This document shows positions 47,088 to 56,588 of a DNA stretch of 64,000 bases, one piece after another (within the stretch, counting starts at the first letter, position 1; every line of letters starts with the position of its first letter). The stretch spans positions 1-64,000 of the forward strand of contig NZ_LMTI01000004.1 of assembly GCF_001510665.1 (NCBI RefSeq), in the 5' to 3' direction. The position numbers were made by a program, and so were the translations under genes. This stretch comes from Bacillus sp. FJAT-27445. GTDB lineage: Bacteria > Bacillota > Bacilli > Bacillales > Cytobacillaceae. Below the pieces are notes generated by a model. The model was not told the origin of the DNA and made no database searches. It saw nothing but the letters and a program-made list of their open reading frames with translations.

Positions 47088-49121
47088 TTGAATACTCCAC
47101 AACAAACAGAGTCAATCAAAAACTTATTCGAGAACATTGAAAAGGGAAACATAGTTTTACCGGAATTTCAGAGAGATTTCGTTTGGGAAGTAAAAAAATC
47201 AATTGAGCTTTTTGATTCATTGGTTAGGGATATTTTTATAGGGTCGATTATTTACGGAAAACCGACCTTTGAAATTACTGTTAGAGAAATGGATACTAGG
47301 CCACGCAAAGGAGAAGGGAGTCGTAAAAAATTACAAATTACTTCTTATGACGAAGAAGAGATAAATCTAAAATCGCAAATTGCAAATTTCCGCCTGATAT
47401 TAGATGGTCAGCAAAGAGCAACATCGATTTATAGAGCATTAAAAGGTATTGACGAAATCTGGTATATTGGAAAAAATGATGAGGAGTTAACGGATACAGT
47501 ACAAAAAAAGGAGTATAAAAATAGAAGCCTTGAGGAGATGCTGTTTGAATTTTCTCTCCAAGAAGACGAGAGTAGAATTTCAATAAGGTTATCTGAGGCT
47601 TATGAAATTTCTAATGGCGATATGTTAGATGAGGATATAAAAGAAAAGTATTTTGATAAATTATCTTTCTTAGCTGGAATGGATGCTTTAGAAATTAGAG
47701 AAAATTTTAGAAGGTATAAAACACTTTGTACAAAATTAGGAGAACTATTTAAAAGCGATTTATTGTTATCTTATTATTTGTTAAATATGGACAATGAAAA
47801 ATTTGCTTTATTTTTCGAACGTAGTAACAGTAAGGGAATACAATTGAATTTTATAGATATATTGGCAGCTAAATTATATAAGGGATTTAACCTTAGAGAT
47901 AAAATAGATGAATTAGGTGCCCTTTTTCCAAATTATAATTTTGATAGGGAAATTATAGTTCGAACAATTTCCTATATAGTCAGCAATGGTAAAGATATTG
48001 ATAGAAACTTTATTTTAACCAACTTGAATTATGAACATTTTAATAAGTATTGGGATGAAATTTGTAGCCTTTATAACCAGGTGTTAGATTTTCTATTTAA
48101 TGAAAATTTGATAATATCCCAGAATTGGATGCCGTATGAAAATATGGTTATACCACTAATGATTTTTTTAAGAGAGTCGAATCAAAAGGACTTTTCTCAA
48201 ATGAATGAATCTCAATATGAATTCTTAAAATATTGGTATTGGGCATCGATTCTTTCTCAAAGATACTCATCTGGTTCTAACGAAGCAATTTTACAAGACT
48301 CAATGATATTTAAAAGCATAGCAAGTAATGAAAGGATAACTGACAGAGTATTTTTTACCCGGCTAAAACTACAAATAGATTCATATGAGGACATCTTATC
48401 ATATTCTAAAAAGGTTAACGTCATCTATAAAGGGATTTTAAACTTGATAAACTTTAATGCAAAGGGGCTATCCGATTGGAACAACTCAAGTAAGTTATCA
48501 AAAAATAAAAAATTAGAGGACCACCATATTTTTCCGAAGGAATATGTAAAACAACAATTTAAAAATGATGAACAAGCAATTTCATTAATTGATTGTGTTG
48601 CAAATAGAACTCTGATTCCTAAAATAACCAATATTAAGGTTGGCAAAAAGGCCCCATCTAAATATATGTCAGAAATAAAAGATTCAAATTATAACTTTGA
48701 AAAAACCCTCATTGAACATTTAGTTCCTGTAGAAATAATAGAGGGCTTATATGATGAGTTTTATTACGAATTTATTGACGAGCGAGCTAAATCAATATTT
48801 AACTTGATAAAAAATAATGTAATTGATAAGGAGAAATCAATAATAGAGCAATATTATCAGCAACCAAAAATAAAAGGGAAAGGGAATATTAAAATTTTTG
48901 CCACTTACCATAAAAGAAAATTAGAGGCTACACTTGATTTTGATTCACAAAAAGTTCTTTTACTAGGAGAAAGTCATTCTATATCATCCGCAGCAGATAA
49001 AGCGAAGCACACTTTAACCGGAAAAAGTGATACTTCAACAAATGGGTGGAAATTTTGGAAATACATTGATGAAAATGGGAAAGAGAAATTTATTGATAAT
49101 TTAAGGAAGAGAACATTCTAA
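47088..49121 (+). CDS. DUF262-HNH-RAMA protein (predicted modification-dependent restriction)
   Basis: A 677-residue protein. The N-terminus is a DUF262 (ParB/Srx-like, GmrSD-S type) domain with LPEFQRDFVW and the DGQQR motif at about residues 106-110. A DUF1524-type HNH nuclease follows, with DHHIFPKEY near residue 478 and a downstream Asn. The C-terminus (about 600-675) ends in NGWKFWKYIDENGKEKFIDNLR, which I read as a RAMA domain, a predicted reader of modified DNA. GmrSD-like enzymes cut modified phage DNA. TTG 47088 follows AAAAAGGGGGA. The gene is AT-rich relative to rlmCD. Confidence 0.82.
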   Translation: MNTPQQTESIKNLFENIEKGNIVLPEFQRDFVWEVKKSIELFDSLVRDIFIGSIIYGKPTFEITVREMDTRPRKGEGSRKKLQITSYDEEEINLKSQIANFRLILDGQQRATSIYRALKGIDEIWYIGKNDEELTDTVQKKEYKNRSLEEMLFEFSLQEDESRISIRLSEAYEISNGDMLDEDIKEKYFDKLSFLAGMDALEIRENFRRYKTLCTKLGELFKSDLLLSYYLLNMDNEKFALFFERSNSKGIQLNFIDILAAKLYKGFNLRDKIDELGALFPNYNFDREIIVRTISYIVSNGKDIDRNFILTNLNYEHFNKYWDEICSLYNQVLDFLFNENLIISQNWMPYENMVIPLMIFLRESNQKDFSQMNESQYEFLKYWYWASILSQRYSSGSNEAILQDSMIFKSIASNERITDRVFFTRLKLQIDSYEDILSYSKKVNVIYKGILNLINFNAKGLSDWNNSSKLSKNKKLEDHHIFPKEYVKQQFKNDEQAISLIDCVANRTLIPKITNIKVGKKAPSKYMSEIKDSNYNFEKTLIEHLVPVEIIEGLYDEFYYEFIDERAKSIFNLIKNNVIDKEKSIIEQYYQQPKIKGKGNIKIFATYHKRKLEATLDFDSQKVLLLGESHSISSAADKAKHTLTGKSDTSTNGWKFWKYIDENGKEKFIDNLRKRTF

Positions 49122-49343
49122 TGCATTAAACTTAATTAACGAAGTGGAATTTAAAAATGGAAAAACGCTAATATATACAAATCTAAAGCGGCGGGGTCTA
49201 CCCCCAATGTCAACAGGCTTATCAGAAAGCCGAGATTGCATTCCCTAATTAAACTAATGCTTGCTAATATTCAAAAAATTATTTTTGACAAAAAAATAGA
49301 AGAATTGAAGATCAAGGTTCAATAGCCTTGATATGGAGGGAAT

Positions 49344-50120
49344 ATGGCATTTTGTTCAAGCTGCGGTGCCAAATTAGAGGATGGTGCAAGGTTCTGCTCT
49401 AACTGTGGCACACAAACGCAACAGTCAAATTATAAATATAAACGAACAGAAGAGTATGCAGGAAAAATAATTAAATGCCCGGCGTGTGGTGCTGAGTTAC
49501 CGAGTTTCACCGCTGTATGCCCAGGTTGTGGGCATGAAATTAATTCATCCAAGGTTTCTGATTCATTAAAATCGTTTATTGCACAAATTGATGATTGTGA
49601 TAGGCGTATTACAAATAGTCCAGAGGTTTCTAAAAAAGGATGGTCAACCTGGGGTACGGGAAAAAAGATAGGATGGGTTATACTAAATTATTTCCTTGTC
49701 TGTATCCCACTAATGATTTATTTGATAATACCATTATTTCGAATAGACAATGTGCCTGCATTAACTAATGAGGAGAAACACAAGGCGACAATTATTGAGA
49801 ATTTTCCATTCCCTAATGACAGAGGTTCAATATTAGATGCATTAATGTTCATTAAATCAAAAGTTTCCTTTTTAGTAACAAAAAAAGCAAATGTAAATAA
49901 TGCATATTGGACGGGACTTTGGATGAAAAAGGCAGAGGATTTATATCAGAAAGCAGAATTGATGTTCCCTGGTGATCAGATTGCCAGTGGAGCATATAAA
50001 GATATAGTTAATAATAGTGCAAAGGTTAAGAAAAAATTGAAAATCCGTTTGCTAATAAAGGTTGCAATAACAGTTGCGGTTATTATATTTATTGGAAATC
50101 TAGTGGCAAATAATAAATAA
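49344..50120 (+). CDS. Double zinc-ribbon membrane protein
   Basis: A 258-residue protein. It starts with two zinc ribbons (CSSCG...CSNCG, residues 4-22, and CPACG...CPGCG, about 51-72), then a hydrophobic segment near residues 112-132 and a C-terminal one near 235-253. TATGGAGGG precedes ATG 49344. It pairs with the downstream SPFH protein in the way YdjG/YdjH accompany YdjI in B. subtilis, where the set responds to membrane stress. Function here is inferred. Confidence 0.72.
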   Translation: MAFCSSCGAKLEDGARFCSNCGTQTQQSNYKYKRTEEYAGKIIKCPACGAELPSFTAVCPGCGHEINSSKVSDSLKSFIAQIDDCDRRITNSPEVSKKGWSTWGTGKKIGWVILNYFLVCIPLMIYLIIPLFRIDNVPALTNEEKHKATIIENFPFPNDRGSILDALMFIKSKVSFLVTKKANVNNAYWTGLWMKKAEDLYQKAELMFPGDQIASGAYKDIVNNSAKVKKKLKIRLLIKVAITVAVIIFIGNLVANNK

Positions 50121-50177
50121 ATCAAATTTAAATTTCAATAAAGATGCACAATCTGAAACACAGAAAGGAGAATAGTC

Positions 50178-51542
50178 ATGGGGTTATTTAGCAAGCTAAA
50201 GGCGGGCGGATTTATGGACGTAATTCGTTGTGACGAACCTTCGTATTTAATTTGGAAATGGCATCCACACGGTTCAAAGCAAGGCGAAAACAATAGAGAA
50301 AATGCTATCAGATGGGGCTCATCTCTTCGTGTCAAAGATGGTGAAATTGCTGTATTCGTTTATAATCAAGAGAATGAAATTATGCAAGATTTCATTGAGG
50401 GACCGTATGATCAGATTCTTGAAACTGAAAACCTTCCTGTTTTGGCGAGTATTGTCGGTTTGGCTTACAAAGGAGAAACTCCATTTCAGGCAGAGGTCTA
50501 TTTTATCAATCTTGCCAGGGTTATTCAGATTCCATTTGCAGTACCGTTCTTTGAATTATATGATCCAAGGTTCTTGGATTTTGGTGTGCCAACAGCAGTA
50601 AGAGGAAAGATTACTTTTAACATTGCTGACTATAGTGAATTTATTAAACTTCATAGATTAAGCAGCTTTGATTTAAATGCTTTCCAAACACAGATCAGAG
50701 ATGCTGTTGCACGTTATGTCAAAGGCATTGTGGCAAATGTCCCTGCAGAAAAGAATATTCCGGTCGTACAGATAGAACGAGAAATTCCGAAAATCAACGA
50801 GCTTGTTGAAGCTAGTATTAGAGACCGTTTCGAGAAAGACTTTGGCGTAAACATCACAGCGGTTGATATTAATTCTATAGAAGTTGATAAGACTAGCGAG
50901 GGATTCGTTCAACTGAAGAAAGTAACGCAGGATGTTACCATTGCAACTGCACAGGCACAGACAGAAGTCAATATTAAGATTCTACAAGATATGCAGAGAA
51001 TTAACGCAGAGAATATGGAAGAAACCATGAGAATCCAAAGAGAAGAAGCACAGTATGCTCAGCGTAAACAGACTCAAGGCGCAAATTTTGTAGCATATCA
51101 GTTTGAACAGCAAGCTGCAGTTGGCATTGCTGGTGCTAATGCTATTGGACAAATGGGGGTAAACGGTGCTACAGGAATGACTGACGGTGGCAGTATGAAT
51201 CCGGCTGCAATGATGACAGGTATGGCAATGGGTGGCGTTATTGGTCAGAATATGGCCGGTATGATGAATAATATGATGGGAGGCGTTCAACGTGCTAATC
51301 CAGTAACAACCCCCCCTCCAGTCATTCTAACTGCGTACCATGTAGCAGTTAACGGGCAGGCTACAGGACCTTTTGATATTGCTACCATGACACAAATGGC
51401 TACTTTAGGAACTCTTACAAAGAGTAGTCTTGTATGGAAACAAGGAATGGCAGGCTGGGTTACTGCAGAAACGGTTCAGGAGTTGCAGACTATATTTGGA
51501 GGAACTTTACCACCTATTCCACCAGTACCGCCAACTTTATAA
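50178..51542 (+). CDS. SPFH-domain protein with C-terminal GYF_2 domain (YdjI-like)
   Basis: A 454-residue protein. The SPFH (virion core-like/YdjI) domain spans about residues 20-260. A Gln/Ala-rich coiled segment (260-310) and a Met/Gly-rich stretch (320-375) follow. The C-terminus (about 385-440) reads YHVAVNGQATGPFD...GMAGWVTA, a GYF_2-type domain. AGAAAGGAG precedes ATG 50178. SPFH proteins assemble at membranes. Next to the zinc-ribbon gene it forms a likely two-gene operon within a defence-like cassette. Confidence 0.82.
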   Translation: MGLFSKLKAGGFMDVIRCDEPSYLIWKWHPHGSKQGENNRENAIRWGSSLRVKDGEIAVFVYNQENEIMQDFIEGPYDQILETENLPVLASIVGLAYKGETPFQAEVYFINLARVIQIPFAVPFFELYDPRFLDFGVPTAVRGKITFNIADYSEFIKLHRLSSFDLNAFQTQIRDAVARYVKGIVANVPAEKNIPVVQIEREIPKINELVEASIRDRFEKDFGVNITAVDINSIEVDKTSEGFVQLKKVTQDVTIATAQAQTEVNIKILQDMQRINAENMEETMRIQREEAQYAQRKQTQGANFVAYQFEQQAAVGIAGANAIGQMGVNGATGMTDGGSMNPAAMMTGMAMGGVIGQNMAGMMNNMMGGVQRANPVTTPPPVILTAYHVAVNGQATGPFDIATMTQMATLGTLTKSSLVWKQGMAGWVTAETVQELQTIFGGTLPPIPPVPPTL

Positions 51543-52126
51543 GGAGTTGCAGTGATGGCGAAAATCATTTTTACTCTATGGATAAACTTGCGAATTTGAT
51601 AACGCGGGTGTACGAAAAAATTAGTTTAAGGTAAACAACGCTACATCAATATTTATCTGTGACCACCACTCAAGCCATGTGGAAGCGGTCGCGAAAATAG
51701 TATTGAAAGAAGGCAACTAACCAGTGTGTATGATAGTTGCCTTTTTATGTAACTTATAAGGTTATTACTCAGCTCTCCAATCATTTTATAGAGTAATGGA
51801 TGACAAGTGGTTTCAACCCGGAAATAAATTAGTACAATCTGTAGAATTGTGTTTGGATAAATTATACAATTGAATACAGATATTTATATTTAGTACTTTA
51901 AAAACCATCGAGGTGTCAATGAATATGGTGAATACTTCGTTTGTGATTTAATCTGCAATTGGAAAATTAAAAAGGTATCTACCTCAATGGAACGAGAAAC
52001 TAAAAAATATTTTTTAAAATCTAACAGTGATGAATATATCTTTCAATGGATACTGTGTGAAAAATAATAAACCTACGAATACAGTAACCAACTGTACATA
52101 ATAATACGGATTGGGGAAGAAGAGAG
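51543..52126. other. Cassette 1/2 junction: right end, second rlmCD-type tail, terminator, remnants
   Basis: A ribosome binding site plus ATG at 51555 opens only 14 codons and may be a truncated gene. Bases 51629-51680 match 55991-56042 in about 41 of 52 positions (cassette right end). At 51676-51720 the frame CAT GTG GAA ... TAA reads HVEAVAKIVLKEGN-stop, another rlmCD-type C-terminal tail, overlapped by a terminator (51709-51748, GAAGGCAACT / AGTTGCCTTT). At about 51896-52066 an open stretch without a start (ending EYIFQWILCEK) may be a gene remnant. Confidence 0.65.
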
Positions 52127-53740
52127 ATGTTATTAAAAGAAGTTAAAATATTTAATTACAAGAAGTTTGAGGATTTCTCCTTAGAATTTGATAATAACTA
52201 CTCAATTATGATAGGAAACAACGGCGCTGGAAAATCGACATTATTAGAAGCAATTCACTTAGCCTTATCAGGGACAATAAATGGGAAACCAATCTTTTAT
52301 GAATTATCCCCCTACATATTTAATAGAAAAGTAGTAAACCAATTTATCGAGGAAGTAAAAGTTGATAATAAGATTACCCCTCCAGAAACAAAAATAGAAT
52401 TGTACTTTCCGGTTTCGGAAGATTCTGACCTTAATGAATTAATGGGTTTAGAGAATAGCAAGAATATAAATGTACCGGGGTTCGTATTTTCTATTAAATT
52501 TAATGAGCATTATCGTGAGGAGTATCAAGAATATATTAAGAACGAAAATTTTATACATATCCCTACTGAGTACTATACAGTCGAATGGAAAAGTTTTGCA
52601 GGGACGACGATTACTACAAGATCAATTCCAATAAAATCTCACCTGATTGATTCAACCACGACAAGTCTCGCTGCTAGTTCTCAAAAATATATTATGAAGA
52701 TTATTTCAGATGTCTTAGATGAAAAGCAAAAGGCTAATCTGGCTGTTCTATACAGAAGTTATAAGGAGAAATTTGGTGAAGATCCTAACATTGCTTCCAT
52801 AAATGAAGTATTAAACCAGAAGAAAAATCTTATGTTAGACGATACTAGGAATTTATCGATATCGTTAGATGTGACTCAAAAGGCGACATGGGAATCTGCC
52901 ATTGCTGCTTTCATGGACAATATCCCTTTCGATTATATCGGTAAAGGAGAACAGAATGTTATAAAGACTACCCTGTCCATTGGAAATAGGAAGCCTGAAA
53001 GAAACTTAATCCTTATTGAAGAACCAGAGAGTCATCTTTCTTTTTCAAACATGAGGATTTTATTAGATAAGATCATATCGGAATGTTCTGATCAACAATT
53101 AATTATTACTACCCATAGTTCATATGTGTTAAATAAGATGGCGATGGAAAAAGTTATTCTTCTAGGTGAGAACAGAAGTGGGAAGTTAAATCAATTGCCA
53201 AAGGATACAAGAGACTATTTCCAAAAGCTACCGAATTATGACACTCTGAGATTTATATTGTCTAAAAAGGTAATATTAGTCGAAGGCCCAGCAGACGATT
53301 TAATCATTCAAAAAGCTTATCATCAAAAGTATAATAAACTTCCGTTAGAAGATGGGATAGATGTAATTACAGTAAACGGGCTATCTTTTAAAAGATTTTT
53401 AGATATAGCTAAGCTATTAAATATAAATACTGTAGTAGTTACAGATAACGATTCTGATTATGAAAACAATATCAACAGCAAGTATAGGGACTATTTGGGA
53501 GGTACTATTAAGTTGTGTTTTAGCACAAATAATGAGCTAAATACACTAGAACCACAGGTATTAAAATGTGATGCTGGTAATTTTGAGAAATTAAAAACAA
53601 TACTAGGAAAGCCTGACAAAACTGAAAAAGATTTGCTAGAGTATATGCTTAAAAACAAAACAGATTGGGCGTTAAAGGTATTTCTAAACAGCGAAATACA
53701 ACTAAATTTTCCGGAGTATATAAACGATGCCATCCAATAA
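52127..53740 (+). CDS. OLD-family ATPase-TOPRIM nuclease (GajA-like)
   Basis: A 537-residue protein. The N-terminal ABC-type ATPase has Walker A GNNGAGKS (residues 30-37), a Walker B block LILIEEPESHLS (about 293-304) and a switch ITTHSS. The C-terminal TOPRIM nuclease has ILVEGPADD (about 383-391) and VVVTDNDSDYE (about 435-445). A class 2 OLD nuclease followed by a UvrD-like helicase is the Gabija arrangement. It overlaps the helicase gene by 14 bp. Gabija GajA nicks DNA when nucleotide pools fall during phage infection. Confidence 0.85.
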   Translation: MLLKEVKIFNYKKFEDFSLEFDNNYSIMIGNNGAGKSTLLEAIHLALSGTINGKPIFYELSPYIFNRKVVNQFIEEVKVDNKITPPETKIELYFPVSEDSDLNELMGLENSKNINVPGFVFSIKFNEHYREEYQEYIKNENFIHIPTEYYTVEWKSFAGTTITTRSIPIKSHLIDSTTTSLAASSQKYIMKIISDVLDEKQKANLAVLYRSYKEKFGEDPNIASINEVLNQKKNLMLDDTRNLSISLDVTQKATWESAIAAFMDNIPFDYIGKGEQNVIKTTLSIGNRKPERNLILIEEPESHLSFSNMRILLDKIISECSDQQLIITTHSSYVLNKMAMEKVILLGENRSGKLNQLPKDTRDYFQKLPNYDTLRFILSKKVILVEGPADDLIIQKAYHQKYNKLPLEDGIDVITVNGLSFKRFLDIAKLLNINTVVVTDNDSDYENNINSKYRDYLGGTIKLCFSTNNELNTLEPQVLKCDAGNFEKLKTILGKPDKTEKDLLEYMLKNKTDWALKVFLNSEIQLNFPEYINDAIQ

Positions 53741-54860
53741 AAGAATTGTTAAAGCTGCTGCCGGTACTGGAAAGACTACATTATTAATAGGTGAAGCAGT
53801 AAAGAACTATCCAGAAGGCAAGGTACTATACCTCACATATACGAATGCAAATTTAAACTCTATGAAATCTGACCTTATGGAGTCAGTGGGAATAATACCT
53901 ACGAACATAAAATGTAAGACATGGACGGAGTTTTTGCTTAATGAATGCGCTAGGCCATATAGAAAGGTTCTAGGGGGACCTGAAATAAGAGGAGTCAATT
54001 TTTGTTCGTTAGGAGAAATTCCACGCTTGAAAGGTATAACAGCTACTAACTGGAGATATTACTATGATTTCCAAGGAAGGCTTTTTTATGAAAGGTTGGC
54101 GCAACTTTGCCATGTAATCTTAGAGGCTTCTCGTAGTGTAATCATTGATAGGCTTGAAAAAATCTATTCTACACTTCTTATCGATGAGGTTCAAGATATG
54201 GGGGGATACGATTTAAAAATAATCGAGGCTATCTACCAATCTAACCTAAATCTTGTAGTAGTAGGAGACCATCGACAGGCAACGTATTCAACAAATTCCG
54301 GTCCGTTTCTCAGCAGATATAGAGGAGTTAATATCTTTAATTTCTTTACCGAAATATTAAGGCATGACAACCTTGAAAGCTTAGATGTCTGCCACCGTTG
54401 TCCACAAATAGTTTGTGATCTAGCAAACACATTATATGATGACCTTAATATGCAATCAGCAAAGGAAGTTGAAGATGAAGATGTAGGTACATACTTGGTT
54501 AGTATGGAAAATGTAAATGAGTTTATAAATAGTTTTAAGCCAACGGTTCTTTACTATGATATTAGAGCGTTTAGGAAGTTTAGCTCTCAGATAGATGATG
54601 CTCTGGCTTTTGAAGCTATAACGTTCGGTAAATCTAAAGGATTAAGCTTCGATAATGTTTTAATTATTCCAACCAAGGAAATGGAGAGTCACATTGTTAC
54701 AGGTCGACACAAAATGTCTGATCCAGTAATAGCTCAGTTCTATGTAGCAGTTACAAGAAGTAGGAATAATGTTGCAATCCTTACGGAAAAAACTAGTGTT
54801 TTTGACTTTATGAAGACATGGACAATTATCCGTCAACAGCAAGAGGTTACAAGCAAATAA
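53727..54860 (+). CDS. UvrD-like helicase (GajB-like, short)
   Basis: A 377-residue superfamily 1 helicase. Motif I (AAGTGKTT, residues 11-18), motif II (LLIDEVQDM, about 150-158), motif III (VVVGDHRQATY, about 173) and motif VI (YVAVTRSR, about 346) are visible. It is shorter than the GajB I know from Bacillus cereus (near 494 residues), lacking much of the 1B/2B subdomains. It overlaps the OLD nuclease gene, supporting a joint system. It could sense DNA ends or displaced NTP pools, as proposed for GajB. Confidence 0.83.
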   Translation: MPSNKRIVKAAAGTGKTTLLIGEAVKNYPEGKVLYLTYTNANLNSMKSDLMESVGIIPTNIKCKTWTEFLLNECARPYRKVLGGPEIRGVNFCSLGEIPRLKGITATNWRYYYDFQGRLFYERLAQLCHVILEASRSVIIDRLEKIYSTLLIDEVQDMGGYDLKIIEAIYQSNLNLVVVGDHRQATYSTNSGPFLSRYRGVNIFNFFTEILRHDNLESLDVCHRCPQIVCDLANTLYDDLNMQSAKEVEDEDVGTYLVSMENVNEFINSFKPTVLYYDIRAFRKFSSQIDDALAFEAITFGKSKGLSFDNVLIIPTKEMESHIVTGRHKMSDPVIAQFYVAVTRSRNNVAILTEKTSVFDFMKTWTIIRQQQEVTSK

Positions 54861-54889
54861 TAATATTGTAAAAGAAGGTGTAGTATTAT

Positions 54890-55819
54890 ATGACACAAGA
54901 AAAAAGACCTTTAAGCCATGTTGTGATTAGAAATCTAATGCTAGAGACTCTAGGTACTGAAATTTTTAAGCAGCATGGTTATAGAGCAAGGCAAAGTAAT
55001 TTATTCACTGAAATGGAAAAATTGGCAATAGATAAAGGTTTATTAGAGAAAAAGGTAAATATTCCTGAATATGCTTGGGGAGCAGATAGTCACTTATTAT
55101 ATAGTGGCCATAACACAAATTTTACTCCTGAAGAAATTCAGACACTTTATGCAGTTTTTTGGACACTGCTTAATCAACAGGTAATAGCACCTGGAGCATA
55201 TGGCGAAAGTCCAAATTTACCCCAATTTCATGTTACTAGGCATGGATTAGAATGTATAAGTGCAAATGAAGTATTACCTTATGATATAGATGGATACTTA
55301 TCAAAAGTTAGATCAATTCCTAATCTGAATGAATGGGTTAAGACATACATGACAGAAGCAGTAAAGTGTTTTAATGCAAATTGTAACCATGCTGCAACAA
55401 TAATGATAGGACTTGCTGCAGAGAAGTTGACACTTGATTTGATTGATGGATTTAAAGATTACCTTAAGAATAACCAAGCAAAGTTTAATGTAAAAGGAAC
55501 TATTAATCTTAACGGCAATACAGTAGATGTTGCATTTGAAGATGAGATAAATGGTGTGTGGAAAATATCAGAGCAGTACAGAATTTTTAATGATTATTAT
55601 GATGGTGTAAGTAGGCACCCCCAAGCGATTAAAGAGGTAATGGATATGAGTTCAAGAAAGGTGTTTCATGAGTTTGCTAGAATGACCAGGAATGAAGTGA
55701 GTCATCCTAATGATTTAGAAAAAGACAATACAGAAACCCTCCTTTTATTCATCAGTTTTACTAAATACGCGGGAATTTTAACTACTTTAACAAACTCATT
55801 TAAAACAACCACCTTATGA
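54890..55819 (+). CDS. Unknown protein with HEPN-like C-terminal motif, third gene of the Gabija-like set
   Basis: A 309-residue soluble protein, 30 bp downstream of the helicase gene and on the same strand. The middle has a helical AATIMIGLAAEKLTLDLIDGF segment, and near residues 266-273 it has TRNEVSHP. That R-x4-H pattern is typical of HEPN/DUF4145-like domains, some of which are RNases. The N-terminal half is not recognised. Standard Gabija has two genes, so this is either an added effector/regulator or an unrelated cargo gene. Confidence 0.7.
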   Translation: MTQEKRPLSHVVIRNLMLETLGTEIFKQHGYRARQSNLFTEMEKLAIDKGLLEKKVNIPEYAWGADSHLLYSGHNTNFTPEEIQTLYAVFWTLLNQQVIAPGAYGESPNLPQFHVTRHGLECISANEVLPYDIDGYLSKVRSIPNLNEWVKTYMTEAVKCFNANCNHAATIMIGLAAEKLTLDLIDGFKDYLKNNQAKFNVKGTINLNGNTVDVAFEDEINGVWKISEQYRIFNDYYDGVSRHPQAIKEVMDMSSRKVFHEFARMTRNEVSHPNDLEKDNTETLLLFISFTKYAGILTTLTNSFKTTTL

Positions 55820-56037
55820 TTTCAGTGTTAAATAAGGATATTCGAACGCTCGAACGCTACACTGACTGACATCTAAAAATAAAAAAGAATAATGAAACTA
55901 AAGGTGACAATTGCATTGGAAATAAGTATTACAATGCTGTCGCTCTTGCTACTTGATTAACCACGGTAAACCATATCGGTTTGTAATATAAGGTAAACAC
56001 TACTTCATCAATAAATAACTGCGATCACCATCCAAGC

Positions 56038-56156
56038 CATGTTGAGTGTGTAACACAATTGATACTAAAATAAATACGAATAATCACAAAAGTGCCTGTA
56101 ACTAACCTTTCCTGTCGAATTTTCGACAAATATCGGGGAGTGACAGGCACTTTCTT
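56038..56156. repeat. Direct repeat copy 2: rlmCD 3' tail plus terminator
   Basis: Partner of 46775-46893 (four mismatches in 119 bp). It reads CAT GTT GAG TGT GTA ACA CAA TTG ATA CTA AAA TAA, the same [11 protein letters not shown] tail as the present rlmCD, followed by the same terminator hairpin. No upstream rlmCD coding sequence accompanies it. Confidence 0.9.
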
Positions 56157-56525
56157 AACATGCAAGGAGCCGTTCCCGCTCCTTCTCCAGCAATCCTGTC
56201 CAAACAGCAGAAAAACCTTGACTAATGATTGCTAGTGCTGATTTTCTTTGTCGCGTTGGCTCAGCTCACCTGACCTCTTATTTAGCGTGACTTAAGGGCA
56301 TTTCCCACGGTTATTCTTGTTTCCGGTTTCGTTCCTGTCGGCACCGGCAAACGACAGCGTTTTGACAGAGGTAGCGGCTCTGACCCTATTGGGATTTATC
56401 CTATTATTTGTGACTTTAATAAAACTTTTTTGTAAAAAGAAATCAAGTTTTATTATTAAGACTTTTAAGTTGGTTTCAAACTCATCACAAATGTGATGAA
56501 ATCATTACTTTATTTGAAATTTTAG

Positions 56526-56554
56526 TTGAAAAGGTAATTTTTATGTGCTATATT
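56526..56554 (+). promoter_or_regulatory. Sigma-A promoter of the cassette 3 operon
   Basis: TTGAAA (56526-56531), a 17-bp spacer and TATATT (56549-56554), 34 bp before the first gene. Confidence 0.65.
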
Positions 56555-56588
56555 TTGTCTAGAAGGAATTTCCAACGGAGTGAAGAGC

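Larger units (their letters stand above)
55820..56588. other. Cassette 2/3 junction: right end, rlmCD tail copy, GC-richer non-coding block
   Basis: Bases 55991-56042 are the cassette right end, like that at 51629. Bases 56038-56156 repeat the rlmCD 3' end and terminator. Bases about 56160-56400 are GC-richer than the surrounding island, hold no ORF, and contain inverted repeats (AAGGAGC / GCTCCTT at 56164-56184; CTGTCG / CGACAG near 56336-56358). They may be an RNA or an old repeat. A promoter follows at 56526-56554. Confidence 0.65.

Noticed and set aside
51434-51634. 66-codon ORF overlapping the end of the SPFH gene
   Set aside because: It is mostly a frame-shifted shadow of the SPFH coding sequence; only the last 20 codons lie outside it and have no independent start signal.
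46810-56038. Direct repeat interpreted as an insertion-sequence target duplication
   Set aside because: The repeat is 119 bp and contains gene tail plus terminator, far longer than an IS target duplication, and no transposase is present.
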